Assembly: GCA_013298815.1 (NCBI GenBank)
Contig: JAAFJF010000020.1
Coordinates: forward strand, 1-50,660
Length of the DNA stretch: 50,660 nt
Direction: 5' to 3'
Source of the DNA: Polaromonas sp.
Lineage (GTDB): Bacteria > Pseudomonadota > Gammaproteobacteria > Burkholderiales > Burkholderiaceae_C
In this document: piece by piece, positions 15,536 to 24,698 of the stretch
How the letters are laid out: each line of letters starts with the position of its first letter
Numbering within the stretch: position 1 is the stretch's first letter
Program-made: the position numbers and the translations under genes
The notes under the pieces: generated by a model
Databases searched by the model: none
The model's input: the letters and a program-made list of their open reading frames with translations, nothing else
What the model was told of the DNA's origin: nothing

Positions 15536-16570
15536 TCAAACCAGTTTTTTAAGCAACTCGGCTTTCTTGGCGCCAAACTCCTCTTGCGTCAAAATGCCCT
15601 TGGTTTTGAGTTCGCCCAACTTTTCAAGCGTCGCCATAATATCGTCAGGCTTGACTGTCGCCGCTGCGGCTGCGGCTGCTTGGTTCGCCCCTGAGTTCAA
15701 CCCATCTTGTAAATTCTGTGCCAGCACCTGCCCCATGGCCAAGCCTGCGCCCATGCCCATGGCGTCGCCAGCGATGCCGCTGCCACCGCCCGAACCTTCG
15801 GCAAATTTCGGAATCGCCTGTGCGGTTTGGTACTGCATGAACTTGCCCATGTCGTTGCCCACCATGCCCATGCCGATTTTCTGGTCGAGGATTTTTTGCA
15901 GTTCTTCTGGCAGCGAGACGTTTTGCACCGTCATACCTTCCAGCTTCAAGCCGATTTTGGCAAATTCTGGTGCAAGCTGCGTCGTTAAAGCCTGCGCAAA
16001 TGTCATTTGGTTAGATGCCAAGTCCAAAAACGGAATATTGCTGCTGGCAATCGCGTTGCTGATGTTTTGCAACACCAAACCGCGCAATTGACCATCAACC
16101 TCATCGACGCTATAACTTTCACGTGTACCAGAGATTTCGGTGTGGAACAACTTAGCGTCCGCAATACGGAAGTTGTAGTTACCAAAAGCGCGCAGGCGCA
16201 CCGCCCCAAAGTCTTTGTCGCGGATGGTGATGGGCTGTGGTGTGCCCCATTTTTGGTCGATCTGCTGGCGGGTGCTGAAGAAGTAGACATCGCTTTTGAA
16301 AGGCGAGTCAAACAGCTTGTCCCAGTTTTTCAAATTCGTGAGCAACGGCAAGTTTTGCGTGGTGAGCTTGTAGGTACCCGGCACAAACACATCGGCCACT
16401 TTGCCTTCATTGACAAACACCGCGAGTTGCGATTCGCGCACGGTCAGTGAAGCCCCATTTTGAATCTCCATGTCTGCCATGGGGAAGCGCCAAGCTAAAG
16501 TGCCGTCGCTCTCCTCTGTCCATTGCAATACGTCAATAAACTGCTTCTTGAGAAAGTCCATCAATGCCAT
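15536..16570 (-). CDS. SPFH domain protein with C-terminal SHOCT domain (virion-core/YdjI-like)
   Basis: This protein has 344 residues. An N-terminal SPFH/band-7-like region (about 20-240, including VFVPGTYKLTTQNLPLLTNL and VRLRAFGNYNFRI) is followed by an Ala/Gly-rich linker. A SHOCT helix pair (about 309-343: DDIMATLEKLGELKTKGILT then EEFGAKKAELLKKL) ends the protein. The family is a cytosolic, membrane-associated scaffold found in bacteria and linked to envelope stress; it has no catalytic motif. GAGGT lies 6-7 bp before the ATG. It is the first gene of the minus-strand run through murU, so the long AT-rich spacer upstream should hold the promoter. Confidence 0.85.
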   Translation of the reverse strand: MALMDFLKKQFIDVLQWTEESDGTLAWRFPMADMEIQNGASLTVRESQLAVFVNEGKVADVFVPGTYKLTTQNLPLLTNLKNWDKLFDSPFKSDVYFFSTRQQIDQKWGTPQPITIRDKDFGAVRLRAFGNYNFRIADAKLFHTEISGTRESYSVDEVDGQLRGLVLQNISNAIASSNIPFLDLASNQMTFAQALTTQLAPEFAKIGLKLEGMTVQNVSLPEELQKILDQKIGMGMVGNDMGKFMQYQTAQAIPKFAEGSGGGSGIAGDAMGMGAGLAMGQVLAQNLQDGLNSGANQAAAAAAATVKPDDIMATLEKLGELKTKGILTQEEFGAKKAELLKKLV

Positions 16571-17014
16571 GGGTGACCTCGCTTTAGAAATGGGTAAAAG
16601 ATAAAAATGACTTCAAAAAATCAAAAATATAAAAAAAGAAAATGAATAGTAACTGATTCAGCGTAAAAGAAATAAGAAAATCAAAACAAAAACACGGCAA
16701 GCTACATCATTACTTTCATGCTGAATTTTAAAAACCTGAGCTAAGTAGTTGATTTGTATACCCACACACAGCTACCACCATTTTCTGTGGATAACTTTGT
16801 TGATAGCTCCTGATTAGCGCATTGAAAGCCCCACAAATCAAGGCCTTAGACAAACTGCACAGAAATCGGGCAAAAAATTAAATCGTTATAAATCAACAAG
16901 TTAGCTATGCTATTTGTTTGATAGCAATTTGCAGTGTCGTTTTATTCGAAATGTTGCGGGGCACCATTTTTTGTTGACAACTCGATAAAAAATTTCAGCT
17001 ATTTTGCTATTTTG
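16571..17014. other. 444-bp gene-free, AT-rich intergenic region
   Basis: No coding frame or RNA gene is convincing here. It separates the hemE stop from the SPFH start, both read on the minus strand, so it should hold a hemE terminator and the promoter of the SPFH-to-murU run. I could not place a clear -35/-10 pair. It contains a perfect DnaA-box sequence (TGTGGATAA, 16786-16794) and a run of GCTATTTT repeats at about 16998-17021 that overlaps the hemE end. Confidence 0.6.
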
Positions 17015-18169
17015 CTATTTTTGTGCTAACCGTTGTGCTTTTGAGTGCGCATGCACCGCATCCACCAAGATTGCTACATTTTCAGGAGGTGTGAACTGGC
17101 TGATTCCGTGGCCCAAGTTGAAAATATGTGTAGCACCCGTGGTGGTTTTGTCGGTATGCGGCTGGCCAAAGCTGTTCAATACTTTGGTAACTTCGGTTTG
17201 AATCACGGCTGGGGTGGCGAAAAGCACATTCGGGTCGATGTTGCCTTGTAGTGCTTTTCCTACAGTTCCAGCATTACCGCCGACCAAGGCACGCGCTTTG
17301 GCCAAGTTCGCTGTCCAGTCCAGCCCCAACACGTCGCAATCCAAGCCACCCATCTCGTCCAGCCATAACGCACCACCTTTGGTGAAAACAATGCGCGGAA
17401 TCACAACGCCATCATGGCTGCGTTTTAACTGAGCCAGTACGCGCTTGGTATAAGCCAAGCTGAACTCTTGGAACGCGCCATCGGCCAGAACACCACCCCA
17501 GCTGTCAAAAATCATCACGGCTTGTGCGCCAGCTTCGATTTGGGTGTTCAGGTACAGCGCGACCGAGTCCGCGTTGATCGCCAGCATGCGGTGCATCAAA
17601 TCGGGGCGGCTGTACATCAGGGTTTTGACGTGGCGGTAGTCATCTGAGCCAGCGCCTTCAACCATGTAGCAAGCCAGCGTCCACGGGCTGCCCGAAAAAC
17701 CGATCAACGGCACGCTGCCGCGCCCGTCCGCCTGCGTCAACGCTTTGCGGATTGACGACACGGCATCAAACACATAGCGCAGCTTGTCCATATCGGGCAC
17801 AGCCAGCTTGGCCACGGCGGCTTCGTCGCGCACATTGTGAGCGAATTTCGGGCCTTCGCCCAAGGCAAAGCTGAGGCCTAAGCCCATCGCGTCTGGAATC
17901 GTCAAGATATCGCTGAACAAAATCGCAGCGTCCAATTTGTAGCGCGCTAGCGGCTGCAAAGTTACCTCGGTGGCGTAATCAGTATTCGTCGCCAAGCCCA
18001 TGAAACTGCCGGCTTTGGCGCGGGTGTCGCGGTATTCGGGCAAATAGCGACCAGCTTGGCGCATCAACCACACAGGCGTGTGGTCAGACGCTTGGCGCAT
18101 GCACGCTTGCAAGAAACTGGGGTTTTGTACGTGGCTAAAGTTGTGGATATGGTTAGTCGAAAAAGTCAT
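17015..18169 (-). CDS. hemE: Uroporphyrinogen decarboxylase
   Basis: HemE removes four carboxyl groups from uroporphyrinogen III to give coproporphyrinogen III in haem synthesis, in the cytosol. The protein has 384 residues, slightly longer than usual. The signature [16 protein letters not shown] (32-47) holds the substrate-binding arginines. [14 protein letters not shown] and [19 protein letters not shown] are also family hallmarks, as is IFNLGHGI near the end. It appears to be transcribed alone; the next minus-strand gene upstream is a CoA-binding protein 66 bp away. Confidence 0.97.
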   Translation of the reverse strand: MTFSTNHIHNFSHVQNPSFLQACMRQASDHTPVWLMRQAGRYLPEYRDTRAKAGSFMGLATNTDYATEVTLQPLARYKLDAAILFSDILTIPDAMGLGLSFALGEGPKFAHNVRDEAAVAKLAVPDMDKLRYVFDAVSSIRKALTQADGRGSVPLIGFSGSPWTLACYMVEGAGSDDYRHVKTLMYSRPDLMHRMLAINADSVALYLNTQIEAGAQAVMIFDSWGGVLADGAFQEFSLAYTKRVLAQLKRSHDGVVIPRIVFTKGGALWLDEMGGLDCDVLGLDWTANLAKARALVGGNAGTVGKALQGNIDPNVLFATPAVIQTEVTKVLNSFGQPHTDKTTTGATHIFNLGHGISQFTPPENVAILVDAVHAHSKAQRLAQK

Positions 18170-18235
18170 GATTGCATTATCTCAGGCTTAAACAGCAGCA
18201 GCCTTACCCGTGCTCAAATCAACTTAAAGCAAATC

Positions 18236-18661
18236 TTAAAGTAAATGCTTAAGCCGTCGATGCTCGACCAGCAAACACCGATTCTCAACAACCGCCAAGC
18301 CCGCAGCGGTCGCCTCAGCTTTCGCCGTTTCGTTTTCAATTCCGAGTTGCATCCACAGCACTTGGGCTTCGATTTGCACCGCCTCAGAAGCGATGGGCGG
18401 AATATCAGCGCTGTTGCGAAAGCAATCGACCATATCGATTTTTTCGACTTTGGCGGCATCAATCAGCGTGGCATAGACCTTTTCACCCAAAATTGGAGTA
18501 TTTGACGCTGCCGCCACAGGATTGATAGGAACGATGCGGTAACCCTGCGACTGCATATATTCAGCCACCTCATAGCTGTCGCGGTGGACTTTGGGTGACA
18601 AACCGACCACGGCGATGGTTTTGCAGGTTTTGAGGATGTTTAGGATGTCGGGTTGGTTCAT
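18236..18661 (-). CDS. CoA-binding domain protein (YccU type)
   Basis: This 141-residue Rossmann-fold protein of the CoA_binding_2 family starts ILKTCKTIAVVGLSPKVHRDSYEVAEYM, followed by GYRIVPINPV. GLSPK is the phosphate-binding turn. Family members resemble the CoA-binding domain of succinyl-CoA synthetase but have no catalytic domain, and their role is unknown. It lies 36 bp after the dsbD-like gene on the same strand. Confidence 0.9.
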   Translation of the reverse strand: MNQPDILNILKTCKTIAVVGLSPKVHRDSYEVAEYMQSQGYRIVPINPVAAASNTPILGEKVYATLIDAAKVEKIDMVDCFRNSADIPPIASEAVQIEAQVLWMQLGIENETAKAEATAAGLAVVENRCLLVEHRRLKHLL

Positions 18662-18697
18662 GGAATCAGTATAAATTTAAAAAATTTCTATATACCT

Positions 18698-20950
18698 CTA
18701 AATCTTCCCAAGCGCTTGACGCACATCATCCACACTGATGATTTCAGACAACACCTGCGGCGCTTTGCCGGGTGCATACAGAACGTAAACCGGCACACCG
18801 CTGCGACCGAGGTCTTTCAAAGCAGCACCTATGGCAGGGTCACGCCGCGTCCAGTCTGCGCGCAGCAGTTGCACTTTTTTGGCGTCAAACTCGGCGAGTA
18901 ATTCAGGTTTGGATAGCGTTGACTTTTTGTTGAATTGGCACGTCACGCACCACGCAGCAGTGAAATCGACAAATACCGGATGCCCTTTGGCGAGGAGCTG
19001 ATCTACCTGCCCTGGCTCCCAGTTTTGCCAGCGGTCGCCAATATTGGCAGCCACGGCAGAAACATCGTTATTTTTGACAATATTTATACCTATAGCCGGC
19101 GTAATATATGCCAAAGCAGCTATAGAAATAATAGCAAAATAAAGCTTTGATTTGCCCTGCAAGCTCAGCGCCCACAGCAGCATGCACAGCATCAACAGAA
19201 TCGCCAACAATGCGCCCGCACCGTCAATGCCGCTTTGCTGCCCCAGCACCCAGACCAGCCAAACCACGGTGGCAAACATGGGGAAGGCCATGAACTTTTT
19301 GAACGTGTCCATCCATGCGCCAGGCCTTGGCAAAGCGCGCGCCACGGCGGGAATGAAGCTGGCAGCAACATACGGCAGCGCCATGCCCACGCCGATGGCA
19401 GCAAAAATCAACAAAGCCTCAACCACTGGCAGCCCCAAGGCAAAACCCAGTGATGCGCCCATGAACGGCGCTGTGCAAGGCGATGCCACAGCAACCGCCA
19501 GCACGCCCGATAGAAACGAATCAACGGTAGGATTTTTAGACCGCGCAGCGGCGATGCTGGACGGCAGTACGCTGCCGAACTCAAACAAACCCGCTAAATT
19601 CATGCCCAAAACCGTGAAAAGCACCGCCAACCCCGCCACCACCAGCGGGTTTTGCAGCTGAAAGCCCCAGCCCAGCTGCTCGCCACCGGCTCTAAGCGCT
19701 AAAAATAACGCGCCCAAGGCCACAAATGACAGCACCACGCCCGCGAAATACGCTAAACCACTGCGCCTGTGCGCTACTTTGTCACCCGCGTGCTGCGTGA
19801 AACCCACCACTTTGAGTGCCAAGACGGGGAAAACGCAGGGCATCAAATTCAAAATCAGCCCACCCAACAGCGCGCCCAGCAACGCGGCAAACAGCGTTAA
19901 ATTGATAGGCGCTGCCGTTAAATTAGCGTTTGAAGCGACATTTGCCGCATTAACTTTGTTTTCTGCCAAAGCTACCGCCAAGCCAGGCGACACCGTGGCT
20001 GCGGCTGCGACTTTGGGCCACACGCCTTGCACGGCCACCTCAGCACGCCAAGATTGTTCGCCTGATTTAAGCACCAGTGGCATAACTTCAGGGCTTTGGC
20101 TGCGCTGGCTGGACAACGGCAGGCTGATGCGCCAGACCGCACCCTGCCACTCCTGCTTGCCCGGCGCACTGTTTTCTATGACTTCTGCTGTTTCAGGGTA
20201 AAAATCTAGCGTTTTGCCGCGCAGTTCAGCGGGCAAGCCTTGTAATTCAAACTTCAGCTCATTGCCTTCAATCAGCGCTTTGCTGCTGGGTATGCCGCCA
20301 CCTGCGTTGGCGATGATGGGTTTAGGCTGTGCTTTGAAAGCCGCTTCAAACGCTGCAGAATGAATCGCCGTTGAGCCCTTGGTCGGGATGCTGAGCGCAA
20401 ATTCGCCCTCTTCAGGGATGCATTCCTCCTTACAAACCAGCCACTGCGCTTTGAGTTTGATGTCCAAATTGCTGTTGAGCAGTGAGGGCTTGAACGCTGG
20501 CGTGATGGTCAAAGGCACAGCCAGCAAAACCGAGTCTTCATAACCAAAATTGGTCAAACTGCCGATTTTTATCTTTTTAGGCGCAGGCCAAGCAATATCA
20601 CCTGCCATCACACCCACAGGCAGCGTCCACGACATCTGAGTGGGCAGCCCAGAATCGCCAGAATTCTTCCAATAAGTGTGCCATTTGGGTTGATGCGCCA
20701 GCTGCAAACCCACCCAAACGGTGTTTGGCGTGATCTTGTCGTCTTGGCTTGCCGCCACCCCTTGCGGCGCATGCGCCAAAAGCTCTGCACGGACGCGCTC
20801 AGTGCTCACAACACTCTTGTTAGACGAATTTAAACCGATTTGGATGCTATTTTGAGGTGCATTTTGAGCACTAGCCAGCGTATTTACTGCCTGAGTAGCT
20901 ATTAAAAATAGAGCAAAATAGGATGTTAGCGATGTTTTAAAGAATGTCAT
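18698..20950 (-). CDS. DsbD-like thiol:disulfide reductase with N-terminal periplasmic domain
   Basis: This inner-membrane protein of about 750 residues would pass electrons from cytosolic thioredoxin to the periplasm. Order: signal peptide (1-28); periplasmic DsbC-like/ScsB-type domain (about 40-330) including VCKEECIPEEG; about eight membrane segments with redox cysteines in LMPCVFPVLALK and VASPCTAPFMG; and a C-terminal thioredoxin domain with CVTC (668-671). Repeat copy F encodes residues 11-30, which form the signal-peptide core and cleavage site. Copy E encodes 604-623, a membrane segment. I chose ATG 20950; a TTG at 20980 would add 10 residues. Confidence 0.9.
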   Translation of the reverse strand: MTFFKTSLTSYFALFLIATQAVNTLASAQNAPQNSIQIGLNSSNKSVVSTERVRAELLAHAPQGVAASQDDKITPNTVWVGLQLAHQPKWHTYWKNSGDSGLPTQMSWTLPVGVMAGDIAWPAPKKIKIGSLTNFGYEDSVLLAVPLTITPAFKPSLLNSNLDIKLKAQWLVCKEECIPEEGEFALSIPTKGSTAIHSAAFEAAFKAQPKPIIANAGGGIPSSKALIEGNELKFELQGLPAELRGKTLDFYPETAEVIENSAPGKQEWQGAVWRISLPLSSQRSQSPEVMPLVLKSGEQSWRAEVAVQGVWPKVAAAATVSPGLAVALAENKVNAANVASNANLTAAPINLTLFAALLGALLGGLILNLMPCVFPVLALKVVGFTQHAGDKVAHRRSGLAYFAGVVLSFVALGALFLALRAGGEQLGWGFQLQNPLVVAGLAVLFTVLGMNLAGLFEFGSVLPSSIAAARSKNPTVDSFLSGVLAVAVASPCTAPFMGASLGFALGLPVVEALLIFAAIGVGMALPYVAASFIPAVARALPRPGAWMDTFKKFMAFPMFATVVWLVWVLGQQSGIDGAGALLAILLMLCMLLWALSLQGKSKLYFAIISIAALAYITPAIGINIVKNNDVSAVAANIGDRWQNWEPGQVDQLLAKGHPVFVDFTAAWCVTCQFNKKSTLSKPELLAEFDAKKVQLLRADWTRRDPAIGAALKDLGRSGVPVYVLYAPGKAPQVLSEIISVDDVRQALGKI
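19082..19140 (-). repeat. 59-bp dispersed element, copy E (inside dsbD-like gene)
   Basis: This full-length copy is sense to the gene, beginning ATTTTGCTATTA. It encodes FAIISIAALAYITPAIGINI, a hydrophobic stretch in the last part of the membrane domain. It uses the same frame as copies F and G. Confidence 0.93.
20861..20919 (-). repeat. 59-bp dispersed element, copy F (encodes DsbD signal peptide)
   Basis: This complete copy has both ends intact (ATTTTGCTC and GCTCAAAAT, which are inverted repeats of each other). Read in the gene's sense it encodes residues 11-30, YFALFLIATQAVNTLASAQ plus N. That covers the hydrophobic core and the ASA cleavage site of the signal peptide. Confidence 0.93.
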
Positions 20951-21014
20951 TGATGCATTATGAGTTTGTAATAAGCGCAAAGTTCCTGCGATTGTTACAA
21001 AAGATCACATGGCA

Positions 21015-21923
21015 TCACTCATAAGTTCGTACTAAACGGACGGCATAACTGTTGTATGGCGCATTGGTGCCTAAGCTGCCCGTGCCAAAATAAACGTTCC
21101 AAATCAAGGCGTTGTCATCCTTTTGGTCTTTTTCACCTTCGTTGATACCTTCATGCAATTGGGTAGACGACCAAAACAATGCTTCGGGCGCGTTGGGGAA
21201 AGCATCTAAACAGATAGTGGGATGCGAGTCCATACGGACTAGGCTTTGCAGCTCTTGCACATTAGGCAGACGCCAGTCGGTGTAGCCTGCAAAGCCGCCG
21301 CGCTTGTTCAAGGTTTCGGGGATACGCATCGCCAAATCCCAGGTGTATTGCAAAACAACACCTTCACATTGCGCGCCAACTTGGCCTTGCGCGCATTGCA
21401 TCCACATCAAATGCGTTTTAACATCAGTTACCGTGCCGTCGTTGTTTTCAACATAGCCCGCCAAGGTGACGTTTTCCCGATGATGGCGTGCATCTTCGAT
21501 TTTGATTTGCGCTAGAACACGGGCAGCTTGTCTTTCATCGACCTGTTTTTGCGTGTTTGAAGCCATTTTGTGAAATTGTTCGACCAGGTATTTCACAGAG
21601 TTGGACTTCATCTCAACTGTAATCTGCTGGCCGTAGGCTATTAAATCTGCCTGCAGGCTGTCTCTTCGGGCAATCACATCGTCTAGCTCATGTAGAAAAT
21701 GGCTAGCCTCATCCAAAGCGGCTTCAAATTTAATAAGCAGGGATTGGAAGTTAATCCAGTGGTCCCAAGTTTTCATGGTCAGGTAGGTGTTTATCTCTCG
21801 GTTCAAACCCAACAATCGCTCTAACGCATTGCGATGTTTAAAAACCAAAGTCCAAAGCGCGGACAGACCCGCTCTCATGTCTGTGTATTGTTGCTCAGTT
21901 AGCGTTGAATCCACGACGTGCAT
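21015..21923 (-). CDS. Lcl/DUF1566 domain protein with N-terminal helical region
   Basis: This 302-residue protein has a mostly helical N-terminal half (1-150, possible coiled coil). A Lcl_C (DUF1566) domain (about 155-302) follows, with WMQCAQGQ, GFAGYTDWRLPNVQELQSLV, FWSSTQ and AVRLVR. DUF1566 domains resemble a sulfatase-modifying/lectin-like fold and often occur in surface or phage-variable proteins. There is no signal peptide, so location is uncertain. ATG 21923 is preferred over GTG 21926 because GGAG lies 6 bp upstream. Function is unknown. Confidence 0.8.
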   Translation of the reverse strand: MHVVDSTLTEQQYTDMRAGLSALWTLVFKHRNALERLLGLNREINTYLTMKTWDHWINFQSLLIKFEAALDEASHFLHELDDVIARRDSLQADLIAYGQQITVEMKSNSVKYLVEQFHKMASNTQKQVDERQAARVLAQIKIEDARHHRENVTLAGYVENNDGTVTDVKTHLMWMQCAQGQVGAQCEGVVLQYTWDLAMRIPETLNKRGGFAGYTDWRLPNVQELQSLVRMDSHPTICLDAFPNAPEALFWSSTQLHEGINEGEKDQKDDNALIWNVYFGTGSLGTNAPYNSYAVRLVRTYE

Positions 21924-22170
21924 CACTTACTCCACATTTGCAGTAACCTGCATCAAACAAATTCATTCGTATATCTACTATACAAGCCAGCACAAAGATT
22001 TTGAAGCTCAGAAGTCCTTTTGCAACGGAAAATCAAGGAAAAATAGCGCTTTTGCCTAGGCTTGGCATGGCTGTGTTTGGCTGCTTCTGAGCATTTTTGC
22101 GCGGAATACAACTTTAATATTAGTCATCCACATCAACATGTTCGTCAGCATCCGTCAGCATAATAGGGGG

Positions 22171-23769
22171 ATGACTGATATTTTGTTGTGCACCCTGAAC
22201 GCCAAGTACATCCACGCCTCGCTAGGGCTGCGTTACTTACTCGCTAATATGGGTCATTTGCAAGCTCAAACCAGCTTATGCGAATTCACCATCAACCGCC
22301 CCACACAAGAGCTGGCTGACGAATTACTGGTCAAACAACCTCAAATCATCGGGTTTGGTATTTACATCTGGAACACGGTGCAAACCCTTGCCTTGGTCAA
22401 ACGACTCAAAGCGCAGCGTCCAGACATCAAAATCATCTTAGGCGGGCCAGAGGTTAGCTTTGAGACGCTAGAGCAAGAAATCGTCCATTTGTCCGACCAT
22501 GTCATCACCGGCTGGGGCGATGTGAGCTTTCCCAAACTCTGCCAAGCCTTGCTGTATGGCCCAAAACCGCTGATGAAAGTTATTGCGGGGGAGCAACCAC
22601 CGTTAGCAGAGATTGCTTTGCCCTACGATTTGTACACCGACGACGACTTAGCGCATCGATTGCTCTACGTCGAAGCCTCGCGCGGCTGCCCGTTCAAATG
22701 CGAGTTTTGCTTGAGTTCACTCGACAAAACCGCTTGGGCGTTTGATTTGGAATTGTTTTTAGGCGAGTTAGAGACACTTTACAACCGTGGCGCACGTAAT
22801 TTCAAATTTGTAGACAGAACCTTCAACCTCAAAATCGACGCTTCGGTGCGCATTTTGCAGTTCTTCTTGGATCGTTTAAGTTCTGATTTATTCGTGCATT
22901 TTGAAGTTATACCGGACCATTTACCGGACAAACTCAAAGACATGATTGCCCAATTCCCACCGGGCGTGCTGCAATTTGAGGTGGGCATTCAAAGCTTCAA
23001 TATCGAAGTGCAACAGCGCATCTCGCGCCGGCAAGACAACGACAAAACCGCGGCCAATCTGGGCTGGCTGGTCAACGAGTCCAACGCGCATTTGCACACC
23101 GATTTGATTTTTGGCCTGCCGGGTGAGAGTTTGCAAAGCTTTGGCGAAGGCTTTGACCGCCTGTTTGCCATCAAACCGCATGAAATCCAGCTCGGTATTT
23201 TAAAGCGCCTGCGCGGCACGCCGATTGCGCGGCACACGCTTGAGCACGGCATGGTCTATGACTCGATGCCGCCGTATCAAATCCAGCAAACCAACGCGGT
23301 AAGTGCTTTGAATATGCAACGCTTTGCGCGGCTTGCAAGATATTGGGACTTAGTTGCCAATTCAGGCCGATTCAGCGGTGCGATGACTTTATTGCTCCAA
23401 GCTGAATCACCCTTTTGGTCATTCATGGATTTCAGCGATTGGTTGTGGCAAAGTTCACCTAAAACCCAAGGCAAAACCAGTGGCATCACCCCAGAGAATT
23501 TGATCGATGCACTGCACGCTTACCTCATTGATATACGAAAATTTGACGTTGAACTCGTCACAAAAACCTTGCTGGCCGACTACATCGCCAGTGGCGCACG
23601 CGCACGGCCGGATGTGTTGCGCAGTTTGATTCCTAAGTTGCCTCTTCCAAAACCTTCGCAAGCCAAAGCAGGTAAGCAATTAAGCCAGCGGCAAACACAG
23701 CACCAAAAGCAGACTGACGTAAATTCACAAACTGCAGAAAATATGGAAACTACAGGGATGAATGCATGA
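22171..23769 (+). CDS. B12-binding domain radical SAM protein (DUF4080)
   Basis: This protein of about 532 residues has three visible parts. An N-terminal cobalamin-binding-like domain (1-130; IIGFGIYIWNTVQT, IILGGPEVSFE) comes first. The radical SAM core follows, with cluster ligands C173, C177 and C180 in ASRGCPFKCEFCLSS. A DUF4080 region (about 360-500) comes last. The B12 domain lacks an obvious DxHxxG, so cobalamin may not be bound tightly. The substrate is unknown. ATG 22171 is chosen because MTDILLCTLNAKYIHASLG is the conserved start; ATG 22138 is an alternative. Its TGA overlaps the ATG of the transporter gene. Confidence 0.85.
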   Translation: MTDILLCTLNAKYIHASLGLRYLLANMGHLQAQTSLCEFTINRPTQELADELLVKQPQIIGFGIYIWNTVQTLALVKRLKAQRPDIKIILGGPEVSFETLEQEIVHLSDHVITGWGDVSFPKLCQALLYGPKPLMKVIAGEQPPLAEIALPYDLYTDDDLAHRLLYVEASRGCPFKCEFCLSSLDKTAWAFDLELFLGELETLYNRGARNFKFVDRTFNLKIDASVRILQFFLDRLSSDLFVHFEVIPDHLPDKLKDMIAQFPPGVLQFEVGIQSFNIEVQQRISRRQDNDKTAANLGWLVNESNAHLHTDLIFGLPGESLQSFGEGFDRLFAIKPHEIQLGILKRLRGTPIARHTLEHGMVYDSMPPYQIQQTNAVSALNMQRFARLARYWDLVANSGRFSGAMTLLLQAESPFWSFMDFSDWLWQSSPKTQGKTSGITPENLIDALHAYLIDIRKFDVELVTKTLLADYIASGARARPDVLRSLIPKLPLPKPSQAKAGKQLSQRQTQHQKQTDVNSQTAENMETTGMNA

Positions 23770-24698
23770 TAGATGTCGTCATTTTATTTTTTATCTTTGG
23801 CTTAACGGCTGGTCTGTTACGCGCGGATTTGAAGCTACCCTTAGCACTTTATGAGTCACTTTCGCTGGTATTGCTCCTCACTATTGGCCTAAAGGGTGGC
23901 GAGGGCTTGGCACAACAGGCGCTCAAACCTCTACTGCCACAGCTCGGCTTGGTCATGCTGCTGGGCGTCGTGCTTACTTTCATTGCTTACGCAGTTTTGC
24001 GCTATGCGGGTCGACTAGGCAGAGCAGATGCGGCCTCTACTGCAGCGCATTACGGCTCGGTCAGCGTGGCGACTTATGCGGTGGGAAGCAACTGGCTCAC
24101 CACGCGCGGCATTGCTTTTGAGCCGCAACTGGCGATTTTTCTCACTGTCATGGAAGTACCTGCCATCGTGGTCGGTATTGTTATCGCTCGCGGCATTGGC
24201 AAAGACACGCGCTGGGGCGTGCTGGCGCATGAGAGTTTTCTGGGTAAAGGCGTCACCCTGCTGATTGGCGGCATGGCGATTGGCTGGGCTGCAGGCCCTT
24301 TGGGCTTGGAGCCTATCAAAAACTTGTTCTATGACTTGTTCAAAGGTGCGTTGGCGCTTTTCCTTTTGGAAATGGGGCTGATTGTGGCGAAACAAACCAA
24401 AGAACTTCGCTCCCGGGGTCTGTTTATCGTCATCTTCGGTGTTTGTATGCCACTGGTATCAGCTGCGCTGGGTATGGCCTGCGGGTTGGCTTTGAATTTA
24501 TCAGTGGGTGGCACAACCTTGCTGGCCACCTTAGCCGCCAGCGCTTCCTACATTGCTGTGCCGGCTGCCATGCGCTTGGCGCTGCCAGAGGCTAACCCTG
24601 GCTTGTCGCTAGGCGCGGTACTGGGCGTTACTTTTCCCTTCAATATTTTGATTGGCATACCGATTTACTATTGGTTGGCCGTCAAGTTTTCAGGATGA
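23766..24698 (+). CDS. SbtA-like sodium-dependent bicarbonate permease family protein
   Basis: This 310-residue integral membrane protein has about ten hydrophobic segments and matches the Sbt_1 (former DUF897) family. Hallmarks are AHYGSVSVATYAVG in the first half, the charge-poor ASASYIAVPAAMRLALPEANPG in the second, and FLTVMEVPAIVVG. Cyanobacterial SbtA is a Na+/HCO3- symporter; transport of bicarbonate here is a family inference. ATGA overlaps link it to the radical SAM gene upstream and the PII-like gene downstream, so the three are co-translated. Confidence 0.87.
   Translation: MIDVVILFFIFGLTAGLLRADLKLPLALYESLSLVLLLTIGLKGGEGLAQQALKPLLPQLGLVMLLGVVLTFIAYAVLRYAGRLGRADAASTAAHYGSVSVATYAVGSNWLTTRGIAFEPQLAIFLTVMEVPAIVVGIVIARGIGKDTRWGVLAHESFLGKGVTLLIGGMAIGWAAGPLGLEPIKNLFYDLFKGALALFLLEMGLIVAKQTKELRSRGLFIVIFGVCMPLVSAALGMACGLALNLSVGGTTLLATLAASASYIAVPAAMRLALPEANPGLSLGAVLGVTFPFNILIGIPIYYWLAVKFSG

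Noticed and set aside
16571-17014. Possible origin of replication (DnaA box, AT-rich)
   Set aside because: Only one perfect DnaA box, no cluster, no dnaA/dnaN/gidA neighbours.
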